Origin: Actinoplanes missouriensis 431
Lineage (GTDB): Bacteria; Actinomycetota; Actinomycetes; Mycobacteriales; Micromonosporaceae
Reading direction: 5' to 3'
Length of the DNA stretch: 64,000 bases
Assembly (NCBI RefSeq): GCF_000284295.1
Contig: NC_017093.1
Span: forward strand, 682,001-746,000
Below, one piece after another: positions 25,105 to 35,539 of the stretch (positions within the stretch are counted from its first letter, which is position 1; each line of letters opens with the position of its first letter). Under the pieces are notes generated by a model. The model did not search any database. It was given only the letters and a program-made list of their open reading frames with translations, and was not told where the DNA came from. The position numbers and the translations under genes are program-made.

Positions 25105-26162
25105 AGAAAGCGGCGAGGACCGCGGGCATATTCGGCGCCGTGGTCGGTGTCGCGGCCGCCGGGCTGGCCACCGCGTTCGCCGTGGAGCGGGTGCTCGTGC
25201 GGCGCTCGGTCAACGCGCCCGGCGACCCCTATGTCGAGGAGCCCTTCGGTGATCAGCCGTTCGACTCCGAGCTCACGGTCACCGCCGCCGACGGCACCGA
25301 TCTGCATGTCGAGATCGTCGAGCCGGCCGAGCCGACCGACCGGCCCACCATCGTGTTCGTGCACGGGTTCGCGCTGGACATGGGCACGTTCTACTTCCAG
25401 CGCAAGGAGCTCGCCGAGCGCGGGGAGTACCGGATGGTCTTCTACGACCAGCCCGGTCACGGCCGCTCGGGCAAGCTGCAGTCGGGCACCTACGACATCG
25501 CGGCGCTGGGCCGTTCGCTCGCCGCGGTGCTGGAGGCCACCGTCCCGGACGGGCACATCATCCTGGTCGGGCACTCGATGGGCGGCATGACCATCATGGC
25601 GTTCGCCGAGCAATATCCGGAGTGGTTCGGCAACCGGGTCACCGGTGTGGTCCTGATGTCCACCTCGGCCGGCCTGATCGACAAGGCCCAGCTCGGCGTC
25701 ACGAACGTGGTGGCCCGGGTCAGCGCGCCGTTCTTCCCTCTTTGGGACAAGGCGGCCCATCTCGGCGGCGGCACCATCGACCGGGCCCGGGTCGCTTCCT
25801 CCGACCTGGCCTGGCTGCTCACCCGGAGGTACGGGTTCGGCGAGGCGAAACCCAGCCCGTCGCTCGTCACGTTCGTGGAGAGCATGAACTCCCGGACGTC
25901 GGTGGAGACGCTGACGAAATACCTGAGCACGCTCTACTCGCACAACCGGTTCCCGGCGCTGTCGGCGCTGCGCGGCGTGCCGGTGCTGGTGGTCGTCGGC
26001 ACCCGCGACTATCTGACCCCGGTCACCCACTCCGAGGAGATCCTCAAGCACCTGCCCGAGGCCGAGCTGCTGAAAATCGAGAACAGCGGTCACGTGGTGA
26101 TGCTGGAGAAAGCCGATCAGGTCAACGCCGCGCTGATCCCGTTCCTGGAGAAAATCACGTGA
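25101..26162 (+). CDS. membrane-anchored alpha/beta hydrolase
   Basis: 353 residues. Residues 7-30 are a hydrophobic signal-anchor (TAGIFGAVVGVAAAGLATAF). The rest is an alpha/beta hydrolase: HGFALDMGTF oxyanion region, nucleophile elbow VGHSMGGMT, acid GTRDYLTP and His in NSGHVVMLE. It regularly sits between alr and tsaE in actinobacteria. Substrate unknown; esterase or lipase-like activity is inference. Confidence 0.9.
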   Translation: MKKAARTAGIFGAVVGVAAAGLATAFAVERVLVRRSVNAPGDPYVEEPFGDQPFDSELTVTAADGTDLHVEIVEPAEPTDRPTIVFVHGFALDMGTFYFQRKELAERGEYRMVFYDQPGHGRSGKLQSGTYDIAALGRSLAAVLEATVPDGHIILVGHSMGGMTIMAFAEQYPEWFGNRVTGVVLMSTSAGLIDKAQLGVTNVVARVSAPFFPLWDKAAHLGGGTIDRARVASSDLAWLLTRRYGFGEAKPSPSLVTFVESMNSRTSVETLTKYLSTLYSHNRFPALSALRGVPVLVVVGTRDYLTPVTHSEEILKHLPEAELLKIENSGHVVMLEKADQVNAALIPFLEKIT

Positions 26163-26608
26163 AGCTCGCGACAGTCGAGGACACGCAGGCCTTCGGCAGG
26201 CGTCTGGCCGTGATTTTGCGGGCCGGCGACCTGCTGCTGCTCACCGGCCCGCTCGGCGCCGGCAAGACCGCGCTGGTGCAGGGCATCGGCGCCGGGCTCG
26301 GCGTCCAGGGCCCGATCACCTCGCCGACCTTCGTGATCGCCCGGGTGCATCGCGGTCCGCTGCCGCTGGTGCACGCGGACGCCTACCGGCTGGGCGAGCG
26401 CCCCGACCCGCGCGCCGAGATCGACGACCTGGACCTGGACGCCTCGGCCGACGACGCGGTGACGGTCGTCGAGTGGGGCGTGGGCCTGGTGGAGCAACTC
26501 AACGACGAATACCTGCAGGTCCGCATCGACCGGCTGGACGACGACACCCGAGTGATCGACCTGGTCCCGCACGGCGGCGACTGGGCGCAGCGACTGGAGA
26601 GCCTGTGA
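26159..26608 (+). CDS. tsaE: tRNA t6A biosynthesis ATPase TsaE
   Basis: 149 residues from GTG 26159, inside the end of the hydrolase gene. P-loop LLTGPLGAGKTALVQG (about residues 26-41), TSPTFVIARVH, HADAYRLGE and EWG motifs are typical. It is the ATPase of the TsaBDE complex that puts threonylcarbamoyl on A37 of ANN-decoding tRNAs. Overlaps ung by 4 nt. Confidence 0.97.
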   Translation: MKLATVEDTQAFGRRLAVILRAGDLLLLTGPLGAGKTALVQGIGAGLGVQGPITSPTFVIARVHRGPLPLVHADAYRLGERPDPRAEIDDLDLDASADDAVTVVEWGVGLVEQLNDEYLQVRIDRLDDDTRVIDLVPHGGDWAQRLESL

Positions 26609-27288
26609 ACCTGACCGAACTGCTGCCGGCGCAGTGGCGCGCCGAGCTGACGCCCTTCCTGGACGCCGAGGCGACCGCGAGGCTGGGCGAGTTCGTCGCC
26701 GCCGAGTATGCGAGCGAGACCGTCTACCCGCCGGTGGAGGACCTGTTCGCGGCGTACCGTCTGTGCCTGCCCGCCGACACCCGGGTGCTGATCCTGGGCC
26801 AGGACCCGTACCACGGTCCGGGCCAGGCGCACGGGCTGAGCTTCAGCGTGCGTGAGGGTGTCCGCAAGCCGCCGTCGCTGAACAACGTCTTCAAGGAGCT
26901 CGCCGAGGACGTCAACATCCCCAAGCCGGTGAGCGGCGACCTGACCGGCTGGGCTCGTCAGGGTGTGCTGCTGCTCAACGCGGTTCTGACCGTCCGGGCG
27001 GGCAAGGCGGGGTCGCACGGCAACAAGGGCTGGGAGGCGTTCACCGACGCGACGATCCGGGCGCTCAACGAGCGTGACGAGCGGATCGTCTTCCTGCTCT
27101 GGGGCAGCTACGCGAAGAAGAAGGCGGCGCTGATCACCAACCCGGCGCACGCGGTGCTGGAGGCGGGGCACCCGAGCCCGCTGAACCGGGTGGGCTTCCT
27201 CGGCAGCCGGCCGTTCAGCGCGGCCAACAAGGCCCTCGCCGACGGCGGCCGCCAGCTGATCGACTGGGACCCGCGCGCGGCCGGGTGA
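26605..27288 (+). CDS. ung: uracil-DNA glycosylase (family 1)
   Basis: 227 residues from GTG 26605. Removes uracil from DNA. Catalytic water-activating loop GQDPYHGPGQAHGLSF (Asp about residue 66), LLLNAVLTVR, LLWGSYAKKK and the Leu-intercalation loop GHPSPLN with catalytic His. Complete. Its place between tsaE and tsaB is unusual and start/stop overlap suggests cotranslation with tsaE. Confidence 0.98.
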   Translation: MNLTELLPAQWRAELTPFLDAEATARLGEFVAAEYASETVYPPVEDLFAAYRLCLPADTRVLILGQDPYHGPGQAHGLSFSVREGVRKPPSLNNVFKELAEDVNIPKPVSGDLTGWARQGVLLLNAVLTVRAGKAGSHGNKGWEAFTDATIRALNERDERIVFLLWGSYAKKKAALITNPAHAVLEAGHPSPLNRVGFLGSRPFSAANKALADGGRQLIDWDPRAAG

Positions 27289-27332
27289 GCGCGGGCCGGG
27301 TAAGCGTCGACGGGGACCGGCGCGGGGCCGGG

Positions 27333-27338
27333 TAAGGT
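27333..27338 (+). promoter_or_regulatory. possible leaderless -10 element of tsaB
   Basis: TAAGGT, 5 nt before GTG 27344, in the 55-bp gap after ung. Confidence 0.45.
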
Positions 27339-27343
27339 CAGGT

Positions 27344-28003
27344 GTGCTCGTTCTCGCTCTGGACACCGCCACACCCGCCTCCACTGCGGCGCTCGTCGAA
27401 GTGACAGCCGACGGCCTCTTCGGCGTTGCGGAAAGCCGCACGGTCGACCCCCGCGCGCACGGGGAGAAACTCGCCCCGGAGATCGCCGCGGTGCTGGCCG
27501 AGGCGGGTTACCGGCCGCGTGACCTGACGGCGATCGTGGCAGGTCTGGGGCCGGGCCCGTTCACGGGTCTGCGGGTCGGGCTGGCCACCGCGGCGAGCAT
27601 GGGCCAGGCGCTCGGCATCCCGACATACGGGGTGTGTTCGCTCGACGGGCTGGGCCGGGCTGCCGGTCCGGGCCGGGTGCTCGTGGCGACGGACGCGCGG
27701 CGGCGCGAGGTGTACTTCGCGACGTATCAGGACGGGGAGCGGCTCACCGGCCCCGAGGTCGCGAAACCCGCTGACGTGGACGTGAACGGGGCGACGCGGG
27801 CTGCCGGCGAGGGCGCTCTGAAATATGGGGACGTCTTCGGCGTACCGGTGGAGGAACATCTCCTCTATCCGCCCGGAGCCGCCCTCGTGGCGCTCGCCGC
27901 GGAAAAGATCCGCGGCGAAGCCCGAACCGAGGCGCTGACCCCCCTCTATCTGCGGCGGCCCGACGCGGTCGAGCCGAGCGCGCGCAAGCCGGTGCTGACC
28001 TGA
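27344..28003 (+). CDS. tsaB: tRNA t6A biosynthesis protein TsaB
   Basis: 219 residues, GTG start. ASKHA-fold partner of TsaD: LVLALDTATPAST at the N-terminus, GLGPGPFTGLRVGLATAASMGQAL and VATDARRREVYFA. It lacks the metal site of TsaD, as usual, and acts as scaffold. Stop and rimI start overlap by one base (TGATG). Confidence 0.97.
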   Translation: MLVLALDTATPASTAALVEVTADGLFGVAESRTVDPRAHGEKLAPEIAAVLAEAGYRPRDLTAIVAGLGPGPFTGLRVGLATAASMGQALGIPTYGVCSLDGLGRAAGPGRVLVATDARRREVYFATYQDGERLTGPEVAKPADVDVNGATRAAGEGALKYGDVFGVPVEEHLLYPPGAALVALAAEKIRGEARTEALTPLYLRRPDAVEPSARKPVLT

Positions 28004-28440
28004 TGCGCGTCGACCGGTTCCGCTGGTGGCACATCGGGCAGGTGATGCCGCTCGAGGAGGACCTTTTCGGCGCCGAGAAATGGTCCGCCGCGATGTTCTG
28101 GAACGAGCTGGCCCAGGGGCACTACTACCTGGTCGCGGAGGAGGACGGCGTGGTGTTCGGCTACGCCGGTCTCTCCGTCGTGGACAGTGCGGAGTCCTGG
28201 GTGCAGAACATCGCGGTGCGCCGGGACGCGCAGCGACGCGGTGTCGGGCGGCAGTTGCTCGAGGCGCTGCTCGCCGAGGCGGCCCGGCGCGGTGTCCGCA
28301 AGACCCTGCTCGAGGTGGCCGTCGACAACGCCCCCGCGCAGGCCCTGTACGCGAGTTACGACTTCGAGCCGGTCGGGATCCGGCGCGGCTACTACCAACC
28401 CAGCAACACGGACGCCCTGGTGATGATGCGCGATGCGTGA
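28003..28440 (+). CDS. rimI: ribosomal-protein S18 alanine N-acetyltransferase-like protein
   Basis: 145 residues. GNAT fold with acetyl-CoA loop [24 protein letters not shown] and C-terminal [18 protein letters not shown]. The gene sits between tsaB and tsaD as in most actinobacteria. RimI acetylates the N-terminus of S18 in E. coli; broader N-acetylation is likely here. Confidence 0.93.
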   Translation: MRVDRFRWWHIGQVMPLEEDLFGAEKWSAAMFWNELAQGHYYLVAEEDGVVFGYAGLSVVDSAESWVQNIAVRRDAQRRGVGRQLLEALLAEAARRGVRKTLLEVAVDNAPAQALYASYDFEPVGIRRGYYQPSNTDALVMMRDA

Positions 28441-29485
28441 CGAACCCCTGGTCCTCGGGATCGAGACCTCCTGCGACGAGACCGGTGTCGGCATCGTGCG
28501 CGGGCACACCCTGCTCGCCGACGCGCTGGCCTCCAGTGTGGACCAGCATGCCCGGTTCGGCGGCGTGGTGCCGGAGGTGGCGAGCCGTGCGCACCTGGAA
28601 GCGCTGGTGCCGACCATGCAGCGGGCGCTCGACGAGGCCGGTGTGACGCTGGCCGACGTCGATGCGATCGCGGTGACGAGCGGGCCCGGCCTGGCCGGCG
28701 CGCTGCTGGTCGGGGTCGCCGCGGCGAAGGGCTACGCGCTCGCCGCCGAGAAACCGATCTACGGGGTGAATCACCTCGCCGCGCACGTGGCGGTCGACAC
28801 GCTGGAGCACGGTCCGCTGCCCGAGCCGGCGATCGCCATGCTGGTCTCCGGCGGGCACTCCTCGCTGCTGCTGGTCGACGACCTGACGGCCGGGGTCACC
28901 CCGCTCGGCGCGACCATCGACGACGCGGCCGGCGAGGCGTTCGACAAGGTGGCCCGGCTGCTCGGGCTCGGCTTCCCCGGTGGGCCGATCATCGACCGGA
29001 CGGCCGTCTCCGGCGATCCTCGGAAGATCGCCTTCCCGCGCGGGCTGACCGCGCCGAAGGACCAGGCCGCGCACCGGTTCGACTTCTCCTTCTCGGGGCT
29101 CAAGACGGCCGTGGCCCGCTGGGTGGAGAGCCGCGAGCGGGCCGGTGAGCCGGTGCCGATCGCCGACGTGTCGGCCAGTTTCCAGGAGGCGGTCTGTGAC
29201 GTGCTGACCGCGAAGGCGATCGACGCGTGCCTGACGAACGGCGTGAAGACGCTCGTCGTCGGCGGTGGTGTGGCGGCCAACTCGCGGCTGCGGGCGCTCG
29301 CCGAGGAGCGCGCCGCCAGGCACGGGATCGCGGTACGCGTACCCCGGCCCTCGCTCTGCACCGACAACGGCGCGATGGTCGCGGCACTCGGCTCGCACCT
29401 CGTCGCGGCCGGCGTCGCTCCCAGCCGTCTCGACCTCCCGGCGGACTCGGCGATGAGTTTGACCGAGGTCAGCGTGGCGGGGTAG
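28433..29485 (+). CDS. tsaD: tRNA t6A threonylcarbamoyltransferase TsaD
   Basis: 350 residues, overlapping rimI by 8 nt. Catalytic ASKHA subunit: [16 protein letters not shown], metal-binding HLAAHVAVD (here HLAAH in place of the common HLEGH), [22 protein letters not shown] and [11 protein letters not shown]. Completes the TsaB/D/E set within 3.3 kb. Confidence 0.97.
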   Translation: MRDEPLVLGIETSCDETGVGIVRGHTLLADALASSVDQHARFGGVVPEVASRAHLEALVPTMQRALDEAGVTLADVDAIAVTSGPGLAGALLVGVAAAKGYALAAEKPIYGVNHLAAHVAVDTLEHGPLPEPAIAMLVSGGHSSLLLVDDLTAGVTPLGATIDDAAGEAFDKVARLLGLGFPGGPIIDRTAVSGDPRKIAFPRGLTAPKDQAAHRFDFSFSGLKTAVARWVESRERAGEPVPIADVSASFQEAVCDVLTAKAIDACLTNGVKTLVVGGGVAANSRLRALAEERAARHGIAVRVPRPSLCTDNGAMVAALGSHLVAAGVAPSRLDLPADSAMSLTEVSVAG

Positions 29486-29494
29486 GAAGCCTTC

Positions 29495-29749
29495 ATGATC
29501 GCGCGGATGTGGGAGGTGCGGGCCTCGCGCAGCGGCTTCGACGAGCTGCTGAGCTGGGTCTGCGACACGGCGGTGCCCGCATTGGAGGTGCTGCCACAAC
29601 ATGTGTCGAGTGACGTCTATTCGTCCACCGATCAGCGCATCGTCGTCATCACCAAATGGCGCAACACTCCGGAGAGCATGCCGACCCCGCCGGACCACCT
29701 GGTAGCACGCACTCCGCACGTTTGGGATTTCACGCCGGTCGATCGCTGA
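29495..29749 (+). CDS. conserved small protein, unknown function
   Basis: 84 residues, start 9 nt after tsaD. IARMWEVRASRSGFDELLSWV at the N-terminus, then SSDVYSSTDQRIVVITKW, suggests a dimeric alpha-beta barrel (ABM-like) fold. It is found after tsaD in related genomes as far as I recall. No active-site residues can be named. Confidence 0.7.
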   Translation: MIARMWEVRASRSGFDELLSWVCDTAVPALEVLPQHVSSDVYSSTDQRIVVITKWRNTPESMPTPPDHLVARTPHVWDFTPVDR

Positions 29750-29791
29750 GCGGTCGCAGTCCAGGCCACCCGGCTTTACCGTCGGGGCCTG

Positions 29792-31477
29792 ATGCGCATC
29801 TTGCCCGAGCCGGATCCCGGCCTGCCTGACTCCCGGTCCGCCGCCCGATATCTGTTCTGGTTGGTCCGGCGGTCCCGCCTGACGGTCGTGCTCGCGGCCG
29901 CGCTCGCGATCCTCTGGATGGGCTGCCAGTCGCTGGCGCCCGCGATGGTCGGCCAGGCGGTGGACGCCGCGGTCGACCGTGACGGCCGGGAGCTCGCCGG
30001 CTGGACGATGCTGCTGTTCGGCGTCGGCACGATGCAGGCCGTCACCGGCATCATGCGGCACCGGTTCGCGGTGACGAACTGGCTGGGCGCCGCGTTCCGG
30101 ACCGTGCAGGTGGTGGTGCGCCAGGCGAACCGGCTCGGCGCCACCCTGCCGCGGCGCCTGGACGCCGGCGAGGTGGTGGCGATCGGCACCTCGGACATCA
30201 GCCACATCGGCGGCGCCGTCGACATCCTCTCCCGGGGGATCGGCTCGCTGCTCGCGGTCGCCACGATCACCGTGCTGCTGCTGCGGATCTCGGTGCCGCT
30301 CGGCATGATCGTGCTGCTCGGCGTGCCGGTCATGATGCTGGTGGTGGGCCTGCTGATCGGGCCGCTGCACCGGCGCCAGCGCGAGTACCGCCGCTTGCAG
30401 GGCCGGTTGACCGGCCAGGCCGCCGACCTGGTCTCCGGGCTGCGGGTGCTGCGCGGCGTGGGTGGTGAGCCGATCATGGCGGCGCGCTATCGCGCCGCGT
30501 CGCAGGCGCTGCGCGCAGCCGGGGTACGCACGGCGCGCGTCGAAGCCCTGCTCGAGGCGGCACAGGTCCTGCTGCCCGGAGTCTTCCTGGTCCTGCTGAC
30601 CTGGCTGGGCGCCCGATCCGCGTGGGCCGGGAGGATCACGGTGGGGCAACTCGTCTCGTTCTATGCCTACGCGGCGTTCCTGGTCGCCCCGCTGCGCCAG
30701 CTCACCGAGGCGGTCGACAAGATCACCCGGGGGCACGTGTCGAGTCGCCGGGTGGTCGCGATGCTCGCGGTGGAACCGGCGCTGACCGATCCGGACCGCG
30801 GTGTTCCGCTGCCCGCCGGTGAACTCGTCGACATCGAGTCGGGAGTGCGTGTGCCGCCCGGCCGGATGACCGCGATCGTCGCCGCCCTCCCGTCCGACGC
30901 CGCCCGGATCGCCGACCGTCTCGGCCGGTACGCGGACGGCGCCACGCTCGGGGGTGTGGCCCTCGCCGCGGCGTCGCTGTCCCAGGTCCGCGAGAGGATC
31001 CTGGTGGCCGAGAACGACGCGCGGCTGTTCGCCGGGCCACTGGAGTCCGATCTGGACCCGTACCGCACCGGCGCTCTGCCGGAGGCCCTCGAGGTGGCGT
31101 CGGCGTCCGGGATCGTCGCGGCGCTCCCGGATGGCGCGGCCACCGTCGTCGCGGAACGCGGCAGGTCGTTCTCCGGCGGGCAGCAGCAGCGGTTGCGCCT
31201 GGCCCGGGCGCTGATCGCCGACCCGGACACCCTGATCCTGGTCGAGCCGACGAACGCCGTCGACGCGCACACCGAGGCGCGGATCGCCGACCGTCTGCGG
31301 GCCGCCCGGTCCGGGCGGACCACGGTGATCTGCACGTCCAGCCCGCTGATGCTGAGCCGCGCCGACCAGGTCTGTTACGTCGAGAGCGGACGTCTGGTGG
31401 CTGCCGGGCCGCACGACGTCCTGCTGCGCACCACACGCGCGTACGCCCGGATGGTGTTGCGCGAGGACCAGTCGTGA
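29792..31477 (+). CDS. ABC exporter half-transporter with degenerate ATPase domain
   Basis: 561 residues. Six membrane segments lie in residues 25-300, then a nucleotide-binding domain. The ABC signature FSGGQQQRLRLARAL (459-473) is canonical. Walker A is destroyed (AALPSDAARIADRLG, 364-378, no GKS/T), the Q-loop Gln is Glu (VAEND), Walker B reads LILVEPT instead of LILDE, and the H-loop His is replaced (CTSSPLM). It therefore cannot bind ATP normally on its own and must pair with the next gene product, whose start overlaps its stop by 4 nt. Substrate unknown. Confidence 0.92.
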   Translation: MRILPEPDPGLPDSRSAARYLFWLVRRSRLTVVLAAALAILWMGCQSLAPAMVGQAVDAAVDRDGRELAGWTMLLFGVGTMQAVTGIMRHRFAVTNWLGAAFRTVQVVVRQANRLGATLPRRLDAGEVVAIGTSDISHIGGAVDILSRGIGSLLAVATITVLLLRISVPLGMIVLLGVPVMMLVVGLLIGPLHRRQREYRRLQGRLTGQAADLVSGLRVLRGVGGEPIMAARYRAASQALRAAGVRTARVEALLEAAQVLLPGVFLVLLTWLGARSAWAGRITVGQLVSFYAYAAFLVAPLRQLTEAVDKITRGHVSSRRVVAMLAVEPALTDPDRGVPLPAGELVDIESGVRVPPGRMTAIVAALPSDAARIADRLGRYADGATLGGVALAAASLSQVRERILVAENDARLFAGPLESDLDPYRTGALPEALEVASASGIVAALPDGAATVVAERGRSFSGGQQQRLRLARALIADPDTLILVEPTNAVDAHTEARIADRLRAARSGRTTVICTSSPLMLSRADQVCYVESGRLVAAGPHDVLLRTTRAYARMVLREDQS

Positions 31478-33270
31478 GCCGCCCGCTGCCGGTGGCGAGC
31501 AGCTCCCAGGTCCGCAGGTACGCCCGTGAGGTGTTCCGGCACTACCCCGGGATGTTCCGCGCCGCGGTCGGCCTGAACGTGGCAGCGGCGCTGGCCGCCC
31601 TGGCCGGACCGCGGCTGCTCGGCGACCTGGTCGAGGGGATCGAGAAGCACGAGCCGATGTCCGACCTGAACCGGATGGTGCTCACGCTGGCCGGGTTCGT
31701 GCTGCTGCAGGCGATCCTGACCCGGTTCGCGCATCTGGCCTCGGCCCGGCTGGGTGAGCGGGTGCTGGCCCGGCTCCGCGAGGAGTTCATCAGCCGGGTG
31801 ATCACGCTGCCGTTGTCCACCGTGGAGTCGGCCGGCAGCGGGGACCTGCTGACCCGGGCCACCCGGGACGTCGACGCGCTCTCCAAGTGCGTCCGGTTCG
31901 CCGTGCCGGAGACGATGATCGCGCTGATCACGCTGGTCCTCGTCGTCGTGGCGCTGGTGCTGGTCAGCCCGCTCTTCGCGATGCCGCTGCTGATCGGGGC
32001 ACCGATCCTGGTGGCCGGCACCCGGTGGTATCTGCGGCGGGCGCCGGCCGGATATCTGGAGCAGAACGCCGCGTACTCGGACGTGACCGAGGGACTCACC
32101 GAGACCGTCGAGGGCGCGCGGACCGTCGAGGCGCTCCGGCGGGGACGGCAGCGGGTGGAACGTACCGACGCCGACCTCTCCCGGGCCTGGCGCGCCGAGC
32201 GGCACACGCTCTTCCTGCGGACCGTCTGGTGGCCGATCATCGAGACCAGTTACGTGCTGCCGCTCGTGGTCACGCTGCTCACCGGCGGCTGGCTCTACCT
32301 GCGTGACGTGGTGACACTGGGGCAGCTCACCGCGGCGGTGATCTACGTGCAGCAGCTGGTCGACCCGCTCGACCGGCTCTCCGCCTGGCTCGACGAGCTG
32401 GAGGTCGGCGCCGCGTCACTCGCCCGACTGCTCGGCGTGACCGCGCAGGCGGCGCCGGCGGTCACCGGGCCGGAGCCGTCCGGGAGCCGGATCGAGCTGC
32501 GCGGGGTGCGGTTCGCCTACCGGTCCGACCGTGAGGTGCTGCACGGTATCGACCTCAGCCTGGAGCCCGGTGAGCGGCTCGCGGTGGTGGGCGTCTCCGG
32601 CGCCGGCAAGTCGACCCTGGGCCGGCTGCTGGCCGGCGTGCACCACCCGACCGCCGGCAGTGTCACGGTGGGTGACGTGTCGCTGGCGGCGCTGCCGCCG
32701 GAACGGCTGCGCGCCGAGGTCGCGCTGGTGACCCAGGAACACCACATCTTCATCGGCACGCTGCGGGAGAACGTCGCGCTGGTGCGCCCCGGCGTCCCGG
32801 AGGGCGAGGTACGGGCGGCGCTCGCCGCCGTGCACGCCCTGGAGTGGGTCGACGCCCTGCCGGACGGCATGGCGACGGTGGTCGGCGCCGGCGGGTTGCC
32901 GCTGTCTCCGGCGCAGGCCCAGCAGGTCGCGCTCGCCCGGCTGATCCTGGCCGACCCGCACACGCTGGTGCTCGACGAGGCGACCGCGCTGCTCGACCCG
33001 CGGGCGGCCCGCGATCTGGAGCGGAGCCTCGCGGCCGTGGTGCGCGGGCGGACCGTGGTGGCGATCGCGCACCGGCTCTTCTCGGCGCACGACGCGGACC
33101 GGGTCGCGGTCGTGGAGGACGGGATGATCACCGAACTGGGGTCGCACGACGAGCTGCTGGCGGCGGACGGGGCGTACGCGGCGCTGTGGCGCTCCTGGCA
33201 GGGCCACCCGGAGAAGACCCCGGAAACGCAGGAAGGGCGCGCCGGTGGCGCGCCCTTCCCGGTGTACTGA
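31474..33270 (+). CDS. ABC exporter half-transporter with intact Walker motifs
   Basis: 598 residues. ABC exporter membrane domain (residues 25-310), then NBD with canonical Walker A GVSGAGKSTLG (about 374-384), Q-loop VTQEHHIF, Walker B LVLDEAT and H-loop IAHRL. Its signature is degenerate: LSPAQAQQVALARL in place of LSGGQ. It complements the upstream partner: its Walker A can face the partner's good signature, while the second ATP site is bad on both sides. The last codons contain a perfect 13-bp hairpin. Confidence 0.93.
   Translation: MSRPLPVASSSQVRRYAREVFRHYPGMFRAAVGLNVAAALAALAGPRLLGDLVEGIEKHEPMSDLNRMVLTLAGFVLLQAILTRFAHLASARLGERVLARLREEFISRVITLPLSTVESAGSGDLLTRATRDVDALSKCVRFAVPETMIALITLVLVVVALVLVSPLFAMPLLIGAPILVAGTRWYLRRAPAGYLEQNAAYSDVTEGLTETVEGARTVEALRRGRQRVERTDADLSRAWRAERHTLFLRTVWWPIIETSYVLPLVVTLLTGGWLYLRDVVTLGQLTAAVIYVQQLVDPLDRLSAWLDELEVGAASLARLLGVTAQAAPAVTGPEPSGSRIELRGVRFAYRSDREVLHGIDLSLEPGERLAVVGVSGAGKSTLGRLLAGVHHPTAGSVTVGDVSLAALPPERLRAEVALVTQEHHIFIGTLRENVALVRPGVPEGEVRAALAAVHALEWVDALPDGMATVVGAGGLPLSPAQAQQVALARLILADPHTLVLDEATALLDPRAARDLERSLAAVVRGRTVVAIAHRLFSAHDADRVAVVEDGMITELGSHDELLAADGAYAALWRSWQGHPEKTPETQEGRAGGAPFPVY
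33231..33259. terminator. terminator inside the 3' coding end of the ABC gene
   Basis: GGAAGGGCGCGCC and its perfect complement with a GGT loop. It lies 11 bp before the ABC stop and 17 bp beyond the convergent groEL stop, so it can serve both genes. Confidence 0.8.
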
Positions 33271-33275
33271 TCGGG

Positions 33276-34928
<1,653 letters not shown>

Positions 34929-35000
34929 CTATGGTCCCTTCACGCACCAGCGCCCTGCCCCGAGTCATCGGAACAGGGCGCCAGCGCAATCAGTCAGGTC

Positions 35001-35309
35001 TTACTTCTCGATGACCGCGAGGACGTCGCGGGCGGAGAGCACCAGGTACTCCTCGCCGGCGTACTTGACCTCGGTGCCGCCGTACTTCGAGTAGAGGACC
35101 ACGTCGCCGACCTTGACGTCGAGCGGGACGCGGTTGCCCTTGTCGTCGATCCGGCCGGGGCCGACAGCGAGGACGGTGCCCTCCTGCGGCTTCTCCTTGG
35201 CGGTGTCGGGGATCACGATGCCGGAAGCGGTCGTGGTCTCAGCCTCGTTCGCCTGGACCACGATGCGGTCCTCGAGCGGCTTGATCGCAACCTTGGTCGC
35301 GGTAGTCAC
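35001..35309 (-). CDS. groES: co-chaperonin GroES
   Basis: 102 residues from GTG 35309, chosen because AGGAGG sits 8 nt upstream (too close to the ATG at 35315). Typical Gro[36 protein letters not shown] mobile-loop region, [10 protein letters not shown] roof and [13 protein letters not shown]. Caps GroEL. Leader of about 155 nt from the mapped-by-sequence promoter. First gene of groES-groEL. Confidence 0.97.
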   Translation of the reverse strand: MTTATKVAIKPLEDRIVVQANEAETTTASGIVIPDTAKEKPQEGTVLAVGPGRIDDKGNRVPLDVKVGDVVLYSKYGGTEVKYAGEEYLVLSARDVLAVIEK

Positions 35310-35440
35310 GGGCATACCCTCCTGGGTACAGGTTTCGCCGGCCATGTGCCAGGCCGGTCTGATGCCTCATGCCACCGGGCGGGGCCGTCGTCGCGGGTGC
35401 CGGTCCGCCTGGCGCCTAACCGCACGGACGGGCCGGGCGG

Positions 35441-35467
35441 CTGGCACCCTCATGGTGAGAGTGCTAA
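35441..35467. promoter_or_regulatory. CIRCE operator 2 (HrcA site)
   Basis: On the minus strand TTAGCACTC, 9 nt, GGGTGCCAG: left half perfect, right half 6/9 to GAGTGCTAA. Located just downstream of the groES start point. Confidence 0.75.
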
Positions 35468-35471
35468 CCGG

Positions 35472-35500
35472 AGACTATTCCGGAACTAGCACTCCGTCAA
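35472..35500 (-). promoter_or_regulatory. groES-groEL promoter
   Basis: Minus strand TTGACG (35500-35495), exactly 17 nt, TAGTCT (35477-35472). The -35 lies in the CIRCE 1 spacer. Confidence 0.85.
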
Positions 35501-35512
35501 CCAGAGTGCCAG
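35486..35512. promoter_or_regulatory. CIRCE operator 1 (HrcA site)
   Basis: Minus strand CTGGCACTC, 9 nt, GAGTGCTAG, 15 of 18 arm bases matching the TTAGCACTC-N9-GAGTGCTAA consensus and covering the -35 box. Confidence 0.85.
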
Positions 35513-35539
35513 CCTGTCACGCCGGGGAGAATGCCTGTC

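Noticed and set aside
27338-31414. 1358-codon minus-strand frame
   Set aside because: Spans the whole of tsaB, rimI, tsaD and the ABC gene in antisense, with no domain; an effect of high GC at third codon positions.
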